Below the pieces are notes generated by a model. It was given only the letters and a program-made list of their open reading frames with translations. It was not told where the DNA came from and searched no databases. Shown here one piece after another: positions 47,740 through 55,705 of a stretch of DNA of 64,000 nucleotides. Positions within the stretch are counted from its first letter, which is position 1, and every line of letters begins with the position of its first letter. The stretch lies in the NCBI RefSeq assembly GCF_018613725.1, contig NZ_JAGGPS010000038.1, positions 62,001 to 126,000 of the forward strand, read 5' to 3'. This DNA comes from Hymenobacter sp. ISL-91. Lineage in GTDB: Bacteria > Bacteroidota > Bacteroidia > Cytophagales > Hymenobacteraceae. The position numbers were made by a program, and so were the translations under genes.

Positions 47740-47747
47740 AGGTTGGG

Positions 47748-48080
47748 CTAGTAGAGGTTAACGGTGTATTGCTGGTTTTTAGCGCAGATTTTATCGTATT
47801 CAGCATGCGTACCCAGCCAGCAAACGAACAGGTGCACCTGCCGCTGGCCAAAGACGTAGCGGCCAATCAGCCGGTAGTTGTTACCCCCGATGTCGAACAC
47901 CACGCGGTTGCTGCCATTGCCCAATAAGTCAGCCGCACCGAAGGTCTGCTGCATATCAGCGGGCGTGTTCCAATCAGCGTACTTCACGGCCGTTAACTAC
48001 AGCGCAAAAGCGGCGCGACTCCGGGCGTGGCGGGCCGCAAAGTCTTCCACGGTTTGCCGCTTGATGAGATGAACTTTCAT
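47748..48080 (-). pseudogene. higB: HigB-type toxin with an amber codon
   Basis: The reading frame from ATG 48080 starts MKVHLIKRQTVEDFAARHAR and ends at 47748 with ICAKNQQYTVNLY, about 110 residues and HigB-like in content (GGNNYRLIGRYVF, LFVCWLGTHAEYD). At codon 28 (47997-47999) there is TAG where the sequence around it (FAL-x-LTAVKYADW) and the family suggest Trp (TGG). The downstream part has a GTG at 47985-47987, so a 79-residue form lacking the N-terminus could be made but should not be toxic. HigB toxins are ribosome-dependent mRNA nucleases. It is probably inactive. Confidence 0.85.
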
Positions 48081-48094
48081 AGGAGGACGTTGGA

Positions 48095-48135
48095 GTTACG
48101 CTACAAGTTCGCAATATGCGAACTTGTAGCGTAAC
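48095..48135. promoter_or_regulatory. 41-bp palindrome upstream of higBA, possible operator
   Basis: Perfect 19-bp arms (GTTACGCTACAAGTTCGCA and complement) around ATA, 15 bp upstream of the higB start. HigA-type regulators bind palindromes near their own promoter, so it may be an operator. It also resembles the AAGTTCGCG/GTAGCG repeat family at 3270-3393, so it could equally be a dispersed element. Confidence 0.6.
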
Positions 48136-48176
48136 TTTTTATGTAGCGCTACACTTCCGAATAGGTATGACTCTGG

Positions 48177-48240
48177 GCGGCGCACCTGTTTCCACCGTTA
48201 CTACCCCCGGCCCGCCGCGGCCGTTACGGGCCGCTTCGGA
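48177..48240. repeat. Direct repeat, left copy, beside the HepT-MntA module
   Basis: The last 36 bp (48205-48240), ending GGGCCGCTTCGGA, are identical to 49058-49093; the preceding 28 bp, starting CGGCGCACCTGTTT, are similar to 49033-49057. CGGCCCG and CGGGCCG within it form an inverted pair. Confidence 0.8.
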
Positions 48241-48274
48241 TGGGGCCGGGGCGTGCGGTGGGGCGGCTGGGGGG

Positions 48275-48616
48275 CTATGCCTCGGCCAACAGCGCCAGTA
48301 CCTCCTGTTTCAGTTGCGGCAGGTGGCGCACTACGATGCTCCACGTCATCTCATCGGAAACCGTGTCGTAGCCGTGGATGATGCGGTTGCGGGTGGCTAT
48401 AATCTGGCGGGCGTTGGAGAGTTGAAAAGTCGGGGCCAGCTTCAGGATGCGGCCCACTGCTTCGCCCATTATTTCGAGGTTGCGCTCAGTGGTGCGGCGG
48501 GTGCGTACGTCGCGCTGGTAAAACATGAAGTCCAGCGGCTGCCCGGCAAAGAAGCTTTCCGTTTCCTCTATGGCTTGCAGCACATCGTGCAGGCAGGCGC
48601 GAATCTCAGGCTGCAT
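48275..48616 (-). CDS. hepT: HepT-like toxin (DUF86), putative RNase
   Basis: A 113-residue HEPN-fold protein of the DUF86/HepT family. The catalytic R-x4-6-H motif is visible in RNRIIHGYD. It overlaps the upstream MntA-type gene by 11 bp (48606-48616), the order typical of HepT-MntA (type VII) toxin-antitoxin pairs. In that system MntA modifies HepT by AMPylation. The assignment relies on domain motifs and gene order. Confidence 0.88.
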   Translation of the reverse strand: MQPEIRACLHDVLQAIEETESFFAGQPLDFMFYQRDVRTRRTTERNLEIMGEAVGRILKLAPTFQLSNARQIIATRNRIIHGYDTVSDEMTWSIVVRHLPQLKQEVLALLAEA

Positions 48617-48908
48617 ACAGGAGTTGCCGGGTGGCTTCCAGCTGCTGGCGGAAGTAGGGGTTGCGCACGGCCTGGGCTTCCAGCAAGTCTACCGGCCGGC
48701 CAAATAACTCCTCCAGCGCAAACTTGAAGCGGAAATAATTGTCGGCGTACTGCTCCAGCGGCATCGGCTCAAACTCCGCCACCAAATCCACGTCGCTGTC
48801 GGGGCCAAAGGCCGGAGTCAGGGCCGAACCAAACCCAAACAGCTGTCGTACCCGGTGCTGCCGGCATAGCTGTTCGAGGGCATTCTGGTTCAGCTTGAAT
48901 AGTTGCAT
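48606..48908 (-). CDS. mntA: MntA-like minimal nucleotidyltransferase antitoxin
   Basis: A 100-residue minimal nucleotidyltransferase. The motif GSALTPAFGPDSDVDLVAEF holds the G-S and D-x-D metal site (DSDVD). It stands just upstream of hepT and overlaps it by 11 bp. By the known role of MntA it would AMPylate HepT and neutralise it. The start ATG at 48908 (MQLFKLNQNALEQL) is preferred; a frame from 48944 is longer and less likely. Confidence 0.88.
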   Translation of the reverse strand: MQLFKLNQNALEQLCRQHRVRQLFGFGSALTPAFGPDSDVDLVAEFEPMPLEQYADNYFRFKFALEELFGRPVDLLEAQAVRNPYFRQQLEATRQLLYAA

Positions 48909-49247
48909 AGTGCGGGTTAGATAAGACTTTGGGGCCAATTCCACCTTTTTGGCGGCGTTTTGTCATCTACGGAGCTGTGCTAACTACTCTGATTTTGGTC
49001 TCCCTCCATCGCACCACTCCGACAGCTCCAAGCGGCACACCTGTTTTCGCCCCTCCTCCCCGGCCCGCCGCGGCCGTTACGGGCCGCTTCGGACGCGTTG
49101 CAGGGCTTTGTGCAGTTGATTAAGAGAACATTACGGTTGAGGGCATGGTAACAATTTTGTTCATTTACTTTGAATTACAAAGTTCTTTTACATCCTTTGC
49201 AACGCAGTCGATTACCCGGCCTGCTCAACCCTTAACTTAGTATTACC
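48909..49247. other. Intergenic region after the TA module
   Basis: A 339-bp gap that holds the right direct repeat (49033-49093), the promoter side of the mntA-hepT operon and an AT-rich run (49140-49200) before the next gene. No gene is visible in it. Confidence 0.5.
49033..49093. repeat. Direct repeat, right copy, beside the HepT-MntA module
   Basis: The final 36 bp, starting CCCCGGCCCGCCGCGGCCG, match the left copy at 48205-48240 exactly. Confidence 0.8.
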
Positions 49248-49808
49248 ATGCCACTTACCCAACGCCTTCTTCGCCCGGCCCTGATTACCGCGGGCCTTCT
49301 GCTGATACCTTTCGTAGCCATGCGCTTCACCCGGGAAGTGCAGTGGGATTTGTTTGACTTTGCTTTTGCCGGCGTCCTGCTGTTTGGCACCGGGCTGGCC
49401 TTTGAGCTGGTGGCCGGCCGGGGTGGCAGCACCGCGTACCGCGTGGGCGTAGGCATGGCGCTGGCGGCCGCGCTGCTGCTGGTATGGGTGAACGGGGCCG
49501 TGGGCATTATCGGCAGCGAAAACAACCCGGCCAACCTGTTGTATGGCGGGGTGCTGCTGGTAGCCTTGGTGGGGGCCGCCGTGAGCCGTTTGCGGGCGCG
49601 TGGGCTGGCCCGCACGATGCTGGCCGCCGCCCTGGCCCAGTTTCTGGTGCCGCTGCTGGCCCTGCTCATCTGGCGGCCCGCGTTGGACTGGGGTGTTTTG
49701 GGCGTACTGGGGGCAAATGCCATATTTGTGCTACTGTGGGTGGGCGCAGCCTTGCTTTTCCAACGCGCCAGCGCCACTGGCCCCACGCCAGCCCGTCGGC
49801 TGGCTTAG
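49248..49808 (+). CDS. Hypothetical membrane protein with five helices
   Basis: A 186-residue protein with about five hydrophobic helices (residues 10-26, 37-55, 66-84, 98-113 and 120-140), followed by a sixth weaker one. Loops are short and basic (RLRARGLARTML). No known motif is recognised. The stop codon lies in a 13-bp tandem repeat. A distinct family name cannot be given. Confidence 0.65.
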   Translation: MPLTQRLLRPALITAGLLLIPFVAMRFTREVQWDLFDFAFAGVLLFGTGLAFELVAGRGGSTAYRVGVGMALAAALLLVWVNGAVGIIGSENNPANLLYGGVLLVALVGAAVSRLRARGLARTMLAAALAQFLVPLLALLIWRPALDWGVLGVLGANAIFVLLWVGAALLFQRASATGPTPARRLA

Positions 49809-49829
49809 TCGGCTGGCTTAGTCGGCTGG
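49795..49829 (+). repeat. 13-bp tandem repeat at the stop codon of the membrane protein
   Basis: GTCGGCTGGCTTA is present 2.7 times, and TAG is formed at the junction of the first and second copies (49806-49808). Confidence 0.8.
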
Positions 49830-49966
49830 CCCACCGGCACGGGGCCAGGCAGCATCCCGCTGGAGGTTGTGTTACAACGCCGGCTCCGGCGGCGGCTGGG
49901 CCGGCAAATAAACCGGTTCATCGAAAGTGCCAGGCAGTACATCGGGCAATTGGCTAGCTTTGGCAC

Positions 49967-51805
49967 ATGGGCAAGGTTTTGTACAAGTCGAAGATGGGGT
50001 TGCTCCTGCTGCTGCTGCTGATTGGGCAGGCGGCCTGCTCCTCCCCTTCGGCCGAGGTGGCCGCGCAGGAGGTGCAGGAGCCCAGCGAAACCTTTACCCA
50101 GCGCCGCGTGATAGTGGGGGCCGACTCGCTCGTTCGTGGCCGGCTGCTCGACCGCAACGACTCGGTACTGGTGGCTACCGGCACGCTGCACCTGCTGAAA
50201 CTGCCGCGCAAGCCCCCGCTCGATACCACCGCGCTGGCCAAGCTGCTGGGCTGGGGGCCAACTACGATCAGGCAGCGCATCGCCAACGCCCTCCCCTACG
50301 ACAACGCCCCCGCCGGCTACCCCGTGAACCTGCGCCTGACGGCGGCCGAAGCCGCGCGGGTGCGCAAAGCCCGCAAGCAGTGGCCCACGCTGGTGCTTAC
50401 CACCCAGGTGGGCCGTCGCTACACGGCCAATGCCGGCGCGGCCGTGCTGGGCTACCCGGCCACCGAGGCCCAGGCGTTTTTCAGGCAGGCCCAACGCACC
50501 AAGCGCGGCCGCTTCTATAAGCTGCGCAACGGCGGCGTCGAGGGCTACTACAATGGCCTGCTGACGGGCCGCGTGGGTTACCTGCACCCGCTCATCGACT
50601 CGGTGGGCAACGTCCGCGGCAGCTGGGCCACCGATACCACCTTCCGTCAGGGCCAGGATTTGCACCTGACTATTGATACGAAGCTGCAGGCCTACGCTGA
50701 GCAGCTCATGGGCAACCGCAAGGGCTACCTGGTGGCCCTCGACCCGAAAACCGGCGAAATCCTGGCCTACGTATCAGGCCCGGTGTACGACCCGGCCACG
50801 CTCACGGCCCCCGACCAAGCCAAGGTGCGCTCGGAGATGCTCTATGATGAGAACAAGCCGTTGCTGAACCGCCCGGCCATGTTGGCCAACCCGCCCGGCT
50901 CGGTGTTCAAGCTGGTGAATGCGGCCGTAGCGTTGCAGCTGGGCGCTATTACGCCCACTACCGGCTTCAAGTGCGACCAGACGCTGATTAAGTGCGTGCA
51001 CCACCACCCGGTGCCCGGCAGCCTCACGGTGGGCCTCAAGTACAGCTGCAACCCCTACTTCTACCAGGTGATGCGCAACCTCATGCAGCGCGTGCCCGAC
51101 AGCCTGGTGGCCGATACCGTAGCCGCCCGCCATGCCAACCTGGCCGAGTGGCGGCGCTACGTGCGCTCGTTCGGCCTCGACTCGGTGCTGGGCGTCGATA
51201 TCCCCCGCGAAGCTCCCGGCTTCCTGCCCACCCCCGCCTACTACGATAAAGCCCGGAAGACCCGCAACTGGACCTACCGCTCCATCTACTCGCTGAGCGT
51301 GGGCCAGGGCGAAATCAACATGACGGGCCTGCAGATGGCCAACATGACGGCTATCATTGCCAACCGCGGCTGGTACTACCCACCTCACCTCGTGCGCGGC
51401 ATCGGCGACAACGGGCCCCTGCCCCGCTTCACCCAAAAGCGCTATACCCTCATCGACAGCGCCCATTTCGCGGCCCTGCTGCCCGGCATGCTCGGCGCAA
51501 TGCAACGCGGCGGCACAGCCGAAACCTCCAGCCTCGCCGATGTGGGCATTGCAGTAGCCGGCAAAACCGGCACTGTCGAAAACGGGGGCGACGACGACAA
51601 CGACCACGCCGCCTTCGTTGGTTTCGCTCCTGCCGACAACCCCAAAATAGTAGTGGCGGTGTACCTCGAAAACGCCGGTTTCGGGGCCACTGCCGCCGCG
51701 CCCTGCGCCGTTATGGTGATGGAGAAGCATTTGCGCGGCTATATTGCTCCCAAGCGCAAACGCTGGGAAGCCCGCGTGAAGCACCGCGCCCGCAACGGGT
51801 ATTAG
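49967..51805 (+). CDS. Lipoprotein-type penicillin-binding transpeptidase
   Basis: A 612-residue D,D-transpeptidase of the class B PBP2/FtsI kind. The active-site motifs are complete: SxxK in PPGSVFKLVNA, SxN in YSCNPYF, and KTG in AGKTGTVEN. In place of the usual N-terminal membrane helix there is a lipobox, LLLLLLIGQAACSS, with Cys about residue 24, so the protein may be lipid-anchored in the envelope. The N-terminal extension differs from canonical PBP2. A start at the next Met (MGLLLLL) is also possible and does not change the lipobox. Confidence 0.88.
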   Translation: MGKVLYKSKMGLLLLLLLIGQAACSSPSAEVAAQEVQEPSETFTQRRVIVGADSLVRGRLLDRNDSVLVATGTLHLLKLPRKPPLDTTALAKLLGWGPTTIRQRIANALPYDNAPAGYPVNLRLTAAEAARVRKARKQWPTLVLTTQVGRRYTANAGAAVLGYPATEAQAFFRQAQRTKRGRFYKLRNGGVEGYYNGLLTGRVGYLHPLIDSVGNVRGSWATDTTFRQGQDLHLTIDTKLQAYAEQLMGNRKGYLVALDPKTGEILAYVSGPVYDPATLTAPDQAKVRSEMLYDENKPLLNRPAMLANPPGSVFKLVNAAVALQLGAITPTTGFKCDQTLIKCVHHHPVPGSLTVGLKYSCNPYFYQVMRNLMQRVPDSLVADTVAARHANLAEWRRYVRSFGLDSVLGVDIPREAPGFLPTPAYYDKARKTRNWTYRSIYSLSVGQGEINMTGLQMANMTAIIANRGWYYPPHLVRGIGDNGPLPRFTQKRYTLIDSAHFAALLPGMLGAMQRGGTAETSSLADVGIAVAGKTGTVENGGDDDNDHAAFVGFAPADNPKIVVAVYLENAGFGATAAAPCAVMVMEKHLRGYIAPKRKRWEARVKHRARNGY

Positions 51806-51931
51806 CGCGTGTGGACGGTGTTTTTGCCGCATTCTGCCCAAATGCCTAATGGCTCCGACATACCACCCGCCCCTAACGTTTTTTCCGCAGGTGTTCCCGG
51901 GCAAGTGCTTTAAGGCTATTAATTAAACTAT

Positions 51932-52082
51932 GAAGCTGTTTAGGAAGTCGTCAGGCGGTCATGCTGAGCTTGTCGAAGCATCTCTCCCGCTTCATTGAAC
52001 GAACCTGACGAAGCGGTAGAGATGCTTCGACAAGCTCAGCATGACGTCCAATCTTGAATTCTCAGACTTCCTAAACAGCTTC
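51932..52082. repeat. Nested palindromic element, MITE-like, copy 2 of the GTCATGCTGAGC family
   Basis: Outer arms of 18 bp (GAAGCTGTTTAGGAAGTC and complement) lie at 51932-51949 and 52065-52082. Inside are the arms of the element at 1290-1405 (GTCATGCTGAGC..., GAAGCATCTCT). The 11-bp outer start GAAGCTGTTTA is also the end of the hairpin at 60028. TAT flanks both sides, a possible short target duplication. Confidence 0.8.
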
Positions 52083-52133
52083 TATATCTATATAGATTGC
52101 CGGGAATTTATATCCCATTTCGTTCAGCTGGCC

Positions 52134-53087
52134 ATGCGTATCAGTCGTTCCGTTGCGCTCTGCGTGTTTCCGTTTGCCGCCCTGCTACTGGCGGCGGGTT
52201 CTTCTCCGGCCCCCACACCGGCCCTGCCCCCCAACTTCACCCAGGGCATCATCACCACCCGGGTATCGCTGCCGGGCAACCCCTACGATAAGCTGCTCAG
52301 CCAGATCGACCCCGCCAAGGGCAATGTGCAGGGCCAGATGCAGCAGCTTGCCCTCCGCATGACGCCGGCTGAGCAGCAGCAGTTTCAGGCCGAGGCGGCC
52401 CGGCTGAGCCCGGCCCTGGCTATGGGCGCCATGATGCTGCCGCGCAAAGGCACCATTTACTGCCGGGGCCAGGAAGCCCGGGTAAGCACCGACGGGCTGT
52501 CGTACCACCTGGAAAACTACTTCGACAGCGCCAAAAACGCCGGTATCCTGCTGCTGGCCTCCCAGACCAGCCCCGAGCGGGTGGCGTACACCTATAATGC
52601 CGCCACCATGAAAACGCGCTGGCAAAGCATTGTGGTAGCCGAAAAGGATTACACCCTGAAAACAAGCCCCGAAACCACCCTGGTGGCCGGCTATCCGAGC
52701 CAGAAAACCACCTATACCTTGAAGCCGGGCGCGGGCACCCCGGTGCCCGACGAGGCGGGCAGCATGAGCCAGAAGCCGGTAGCGCTAGAAGTCTGGACCT
52801 CTGCCCAGATTCCGCAGATGCTGAATTTTGCGCACCCGGTATACGTCCAGCAGCAACATGGCATCACTAGGCTGCTCGTTTATTTTGACAAGGAGCGCCG
52901 GCAGAAGCTGCTCTACGAGTTTACCGGGGTGCAGCTAAAGCCCGTTTCTGCCCAAGACCTGAAAATTAACACCAGCACACCTCTGCTGGATTATGCCAAA
53001 GACGAGCTGCAAATCGGCATGAAGTCGTTGGCCATCATGCTGGGTGGCGGCCCCGGCTCGCCGGCCAAACCTAGCACCGACGACTAG
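52134..53087 (+). CDS. Hypothetical exported protein, 317 residues
   Basis: A protein with a signal peptide (MRISRSVALCVFPFAALLLAAGSS). The mature part, with GTIYCRGQEARVSTDGLSYH and YVQQQHGITRLLVYFDKERRQKL, consists mainly of predicted beta strands, and resembles a DUF4412-like layout, though I cannot confirm the family. A start at ATG 52134 fits the signal; an open frame from 52041 covers the repeat and is not used. The region upstream is filled by the nested palindrome. Confidence 0.65.
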   Translation: MRISRSVALCVFPFAALLLAAGSSPAPTPALPPNFTQGIITTRVSLPGNPYDKLLSQIDPAKGNVQGQMQQLALRMTPAEQQQFQAEAARLSPALAMGAMMLPRKGTIYCRGQEARVSTDGLSYHLENYFDSAKNAGILLLASQTSPERVAYTYNAATMKTRWQSIVVAEKDYTLKTSPETTLVAGYPSQKTTYTLKPGAGTPVPDEAGSMSQKPVALEVWTSAQIPQMLNFAHPVYVQQQHGITRLLVYFDKERRQKLLYEFTGVQLKPVSAQDLKINTSTPLLDYAKDELQIGMKSLAIMLGGGPGSPAKPSTDD

Positions 53088-53111
53088 CTTCGCGCATCCT
53101 TCGGTCCTTCT

Positions 53112-53147
53112 GCCACGGCCCGCGCCTGCTCAGGCGCGGGCCGTGGC
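53112..53147 (+). terminator. GC-rich hairpin
   Basis: GCCACGGCCCGCGCCTG and its complement form long arms with a very short loop, 25 bp after the previous stop codon. Confidence 0.75.
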
Positions 53148-53270
53148 GCATCCAGGGCGCCCCTACCCCATTAACCCGGCTTTCCTCATAGCTTGACGGG
53201 GTTCAAGGCTTCTAAACGCAACCTTTTAGCGGCGTACTATCGTCTTAGCGGCAACTGTTTTGCTGGCTGA

Positions 53271-54386
53271 ATGATGAATTGCAAACTGCTTCTGTTGCTG
53301 CTACTGCTGCTCACCACCGCGCCCGCTGCCCGGGCCCAGTCGCTCACGGGCAGCTGGCAGGGCGTGGAAATTGACCCTGGCGAGCGGGGCGAATACTGGC
53401 CCGCCGAATTACGGCTGCAACAGAGCAAATCGGGCAGCGTGCTGGGTATACTCTACCAGCAGGTTGGGTCCGGCGACGAGGTGAGTGTGACGTTTCAGGT
53501 ACGGGGCCAGCGCACGGCCGGCGGGCTGCGGCTGGAGCACGGCCACAAGCTGCAGGAAACCGGCCAGTCGCTGTTCAGCTACTGGTGTTTCGGCAGCGTA
53601 GTGCTCACCTATGATGCCGCCGAGGAGAAGCTCACCGGCCGCGCCGCCTACCAGCCCGTCGGCGACTGCGACATCGGCAACTTCACCTTCTACCGCGTTA
53701 AGCTGAAATCGGCCGAAACAGTGCCTGCCGACACCGAAACCACCCTGCGCGTATCGGGCCGTAACGTACTCTGGTACGCCGATGCCGACGCCCGACAGCC
53801 GCTGGCCAGCGGCAACAGCTTCCGCACCCGCCTGCGCCAGACCACGACCTTCTACCTGGCCCAGGGCTACTACCCTACCACCCAGAGCACCCGCGTACCC
53901 ATCACCATCCGCGTTAGCGGCAGCGCTTCACCCGTAGCAACCCGCCCCGCGCCTCCCGAGTTATTGGCGCCGCTGCCCGTGCCGCTCCGCCAACCATCAC
54001 TGGCCAGCCAGCTGCCCGACTCCGTGCGGCCGCAGCCGGGCAGTCCGACGCTGGCGGTTACGCCTACCGTGCTGCCTACCGTGCTATTCCAGTTGGGTAC
54101 GGCCCGGCTGCTGCCCGAGGCCTTCCCGGCGCTCAACCAGCTGGCCGCCACGCTGCGCACCAACCCCGAGTTGCGCATTGAAGTGGCCGGCCACACCGAC
54201 CGCATTGGCGAGCCGGGCAAAAACCAGCAGCTCTCGGAGCAGCGGGCCGCCGCCGTCCAGAAGCACCTGATTCGGGCCGGCGTTGCAGCCGGCCGCATCA
54301 GCGCCATCGGCTATGGCGACACCCGCCCCCTGTACCCTGCTCCCGACGAGCGCAACCGCCGGGTAGAGGTGCGGGCCGTGGAGTAA
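53271..54386 (+). CDS. OmpA-family protein
   Basis: A 371-residue envelope protein with a signal peptide (Leu-run followed by TTAPAARAQ), an N-terminal sandwich-like part, and a C-terminal OmpA domain: VLFQLGTARLLPEAFPALNQ, VAGHTDRIGEPGKNQQLSEQ, and GYGDTRPLYPAPDERNRRVE. The domain binds peptidoglycan and tethers the protein to the wall. A proline-rich spacer (about residues 225-265) separates the halves. The N-terminal part (GSWQGVEIDPGERGEYWPAE) is not recognised. Start at ATG 53271 or the next codon, also ATG. Confidence 0.85.
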   Translation: MMNCKLLLLLLLLLTTAPAARAQSLTGSWQGVEIDPGERGEYWPAELRLQQSKSGSVLGILYQQVGSGDEVSVTFQVRGQRTAGGLRLEHGHKLQETGQSLFSYWCFGSVVLTYDAAEEKLTGRAAYQPVGDCDIGNFTFYRVKLKSAETVPADTETTLRVSGRNVLWYADADARQPLASGNSFRTRLRQTTTFYLAQGYYPTTQSTRVPITIRVSGSASPVATRPAPPELLAPLPVPLRQPSLASQLPDSVRPQPGSPTLAVTPTVLPTVLFQLGTARLLPEAFPALNQLAATLRTNPELRIEVAGHTDRIGEPGKNQQLSEQRAAAVQKHLIRAGVAAGRISAIGYGDTRPLYPAPDERNRRVEVRAVE

Positions 54387-54424
54387 GGAGCGGAACGGCA
54401 ACCAGGCGCACCCGCCAACGAAAC

Positions 54425-54451
54425 GCCCGCTCCTGGCTGGCAGAAGCGGGC
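54425..54451. terminator. Possible weak terminator after the OmpA gene
   Basis: GCCCGCT and AGCGGGC around a 13-nt loop, between two convergent genes. Confidence 0.4.
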
Positions 54452-54483
54452 ATGTGTAAAACCGTAGGGCGGCAGTGCGCGGG

Positions 54484-55014
54484 CTACTTGCGGGCCCGGG
54501 GCTTGGGCTTAGCCACCGGCGCCGGGGCCGTGCGGCGGGCCTCTTCGCGCTGGTAGAAAGCTACCTCGTGATGATAGGCCGAGTAATCCCAGGAGGGCCG
54601 GGCCACGGCGGCCTCGCGGGCGGCCGTGCGAATGGCGTCCAGCTGCGCGGCGGGCAGAAACGACTGCGCCGAATCAGTCAGCAGGGCCTGGTGGGTTTGC
54701 TCCAGCACCGCTTCGAGGGCCATAATTTCGGCGGAGCCCTTACCGGAGAGCGTGCCCGGCGCGGTGCGCTGGCGCGCCACCTGCTGGCCCTGATAGGTGA
54801 AGGCGCTGTTAGAAGCCGGCGTCGGGATGACTACCGGAGCCGAGGACGGGGTTTCCTCGGCGGCGGCTTTGGTTTTTACTTTGGCTTTAGCCTTGCCGTT
54901 GCGGGCAGCCATAGTGACTACCTGCGTTGCAAGCCGCGCACCGCCAAGCAAGCCGGCCTGCGCCTGCGCCAGGTGCACACCGGCGAGGAAGAGAACAGTA
55001 AACAGGTACTTCAT
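54484..55014 (-). CDS. Hypothetical exported protein
   Basis: A 176-residue protein with a signal peptide (MKYLFTVLFLAGVHLAQAQA). The body is basic and Ala-rich (NGKAKAKVKTKAAAEETPSS), with short helices (MALEAVLEQTHQALL, LDAIRTAAREAA) and a C-terminal tail APVAKPKPRARK. It is not recognised. The ATG 55014 starts the signal. It converges with the OmpA gene. Confidence 0.6.
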   Translation of the reverse strand: MKYLFTVLFLAGVHLAQAQAGLLGGARLATQVVTMAARNGKAKAKVKTKAAAEETPSSAPVVIPTPASNSAFTYQGQQVARQRTAPGTLSGKGSAEIMALEAVLEQTHQALLTDSAQSFLPAAQLDAIRTAAREAAVARPSWDYSAYHHEVAFYQREEARRTAPAPVAKPKPRARK

Positions 55015-55298
55015 CCGGGAAATGTTATAATTAAAAGGATGCGTGAAAGTAGACAACTCCAACGAAATATATACTATAGCGGCACTATATATGCCTATAA
55101 GAAATAACTACTCTTTTAACTTGCCAGCCATTTTTTCTTCGGATAATACACAAACGTTTTCTGGTTGTCACTTAAAACATCCTTTGCAAAGGCGGGCTTC
55201 TTTCACAAATTTGTTCGGCTTGCATAACACTTTGCCGGATTCTGCGTTGTATCTTTGCATTTAATTAGCTGACTGCTACACCATTTACCCCGAGTACC

Positions 55299-55436
55299 AT
55301 GAAAAAGAGCACCGCCACCTTTTCGTCGCTGCTGCTGCTGGGCAGCTTCGGCTCCTACCGTTTCCTGGCCGCGCAACTGCGCGACCTGAGCCTCCATTTC
55401 GACCTGCGCGACGAGGAAGAGCTGCACTTCTGCTAA
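55299..55436 (+). CDS. 45-residue ORF with hydrophobic segment and C-terminal Cys
   Basis: From ATG 55299 the frame reads MKKSTATFSSLLLLGSFGSY, then a basic-hydrophobic part and an acidic end DLRDEEELHFC, then TAA. A hydrophobic run (LLLLGSFGSYRFLAA) follows two lysines, so it could be a membrane peptide or the leader of a small exported peptide. TATCTTTG at 55250-55257 fits the promoter consensus, and a strong hairpin follows at 55460. No family is known to me. It is short, so the evidence is only the promoter, start and terminator around it. Confidence 0.5.
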   Translation: MKKSTATFSSLLLLGSFGSYRFLAAQLRDLSLHFDLRDEEELHFC

Positions 55437-55459
55437 GCCTCCGCCGTCTATTCTATTGC

Positions 55460-55490
55460 CGCGAGCCCCGCCCTTCCGGCGGGGCTCGCG
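55460..55490 (+). terminator. Strong terminator after the 45-residue ORF
   Basis: CGCGAGCCCCGCC and its complement form 13-bp arms around CTTCC, 23 bp after the ORF stop. Confidence 0.75.
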
Positions 55491-55705
55491 CGTTTAGGGG
55501 CCTCAGAAACCGGGCTTCATAGTCAGCCTCTTAGCGGCAGTACCCGAAAAAACAACATCCATCTGCGGCGGTTTTCGGTACTTCACAGTAGCGCCGGCCC
55601 GTGCGGGGCTGCGCACCTTGTTTCTCACCAGTTGGTTTTCAACCCCGACTGCCGGCCAAAACCGGCCGCAGCAGCAGCGCGAAATCAGCCTTAATCAGTG
55701 TTATT

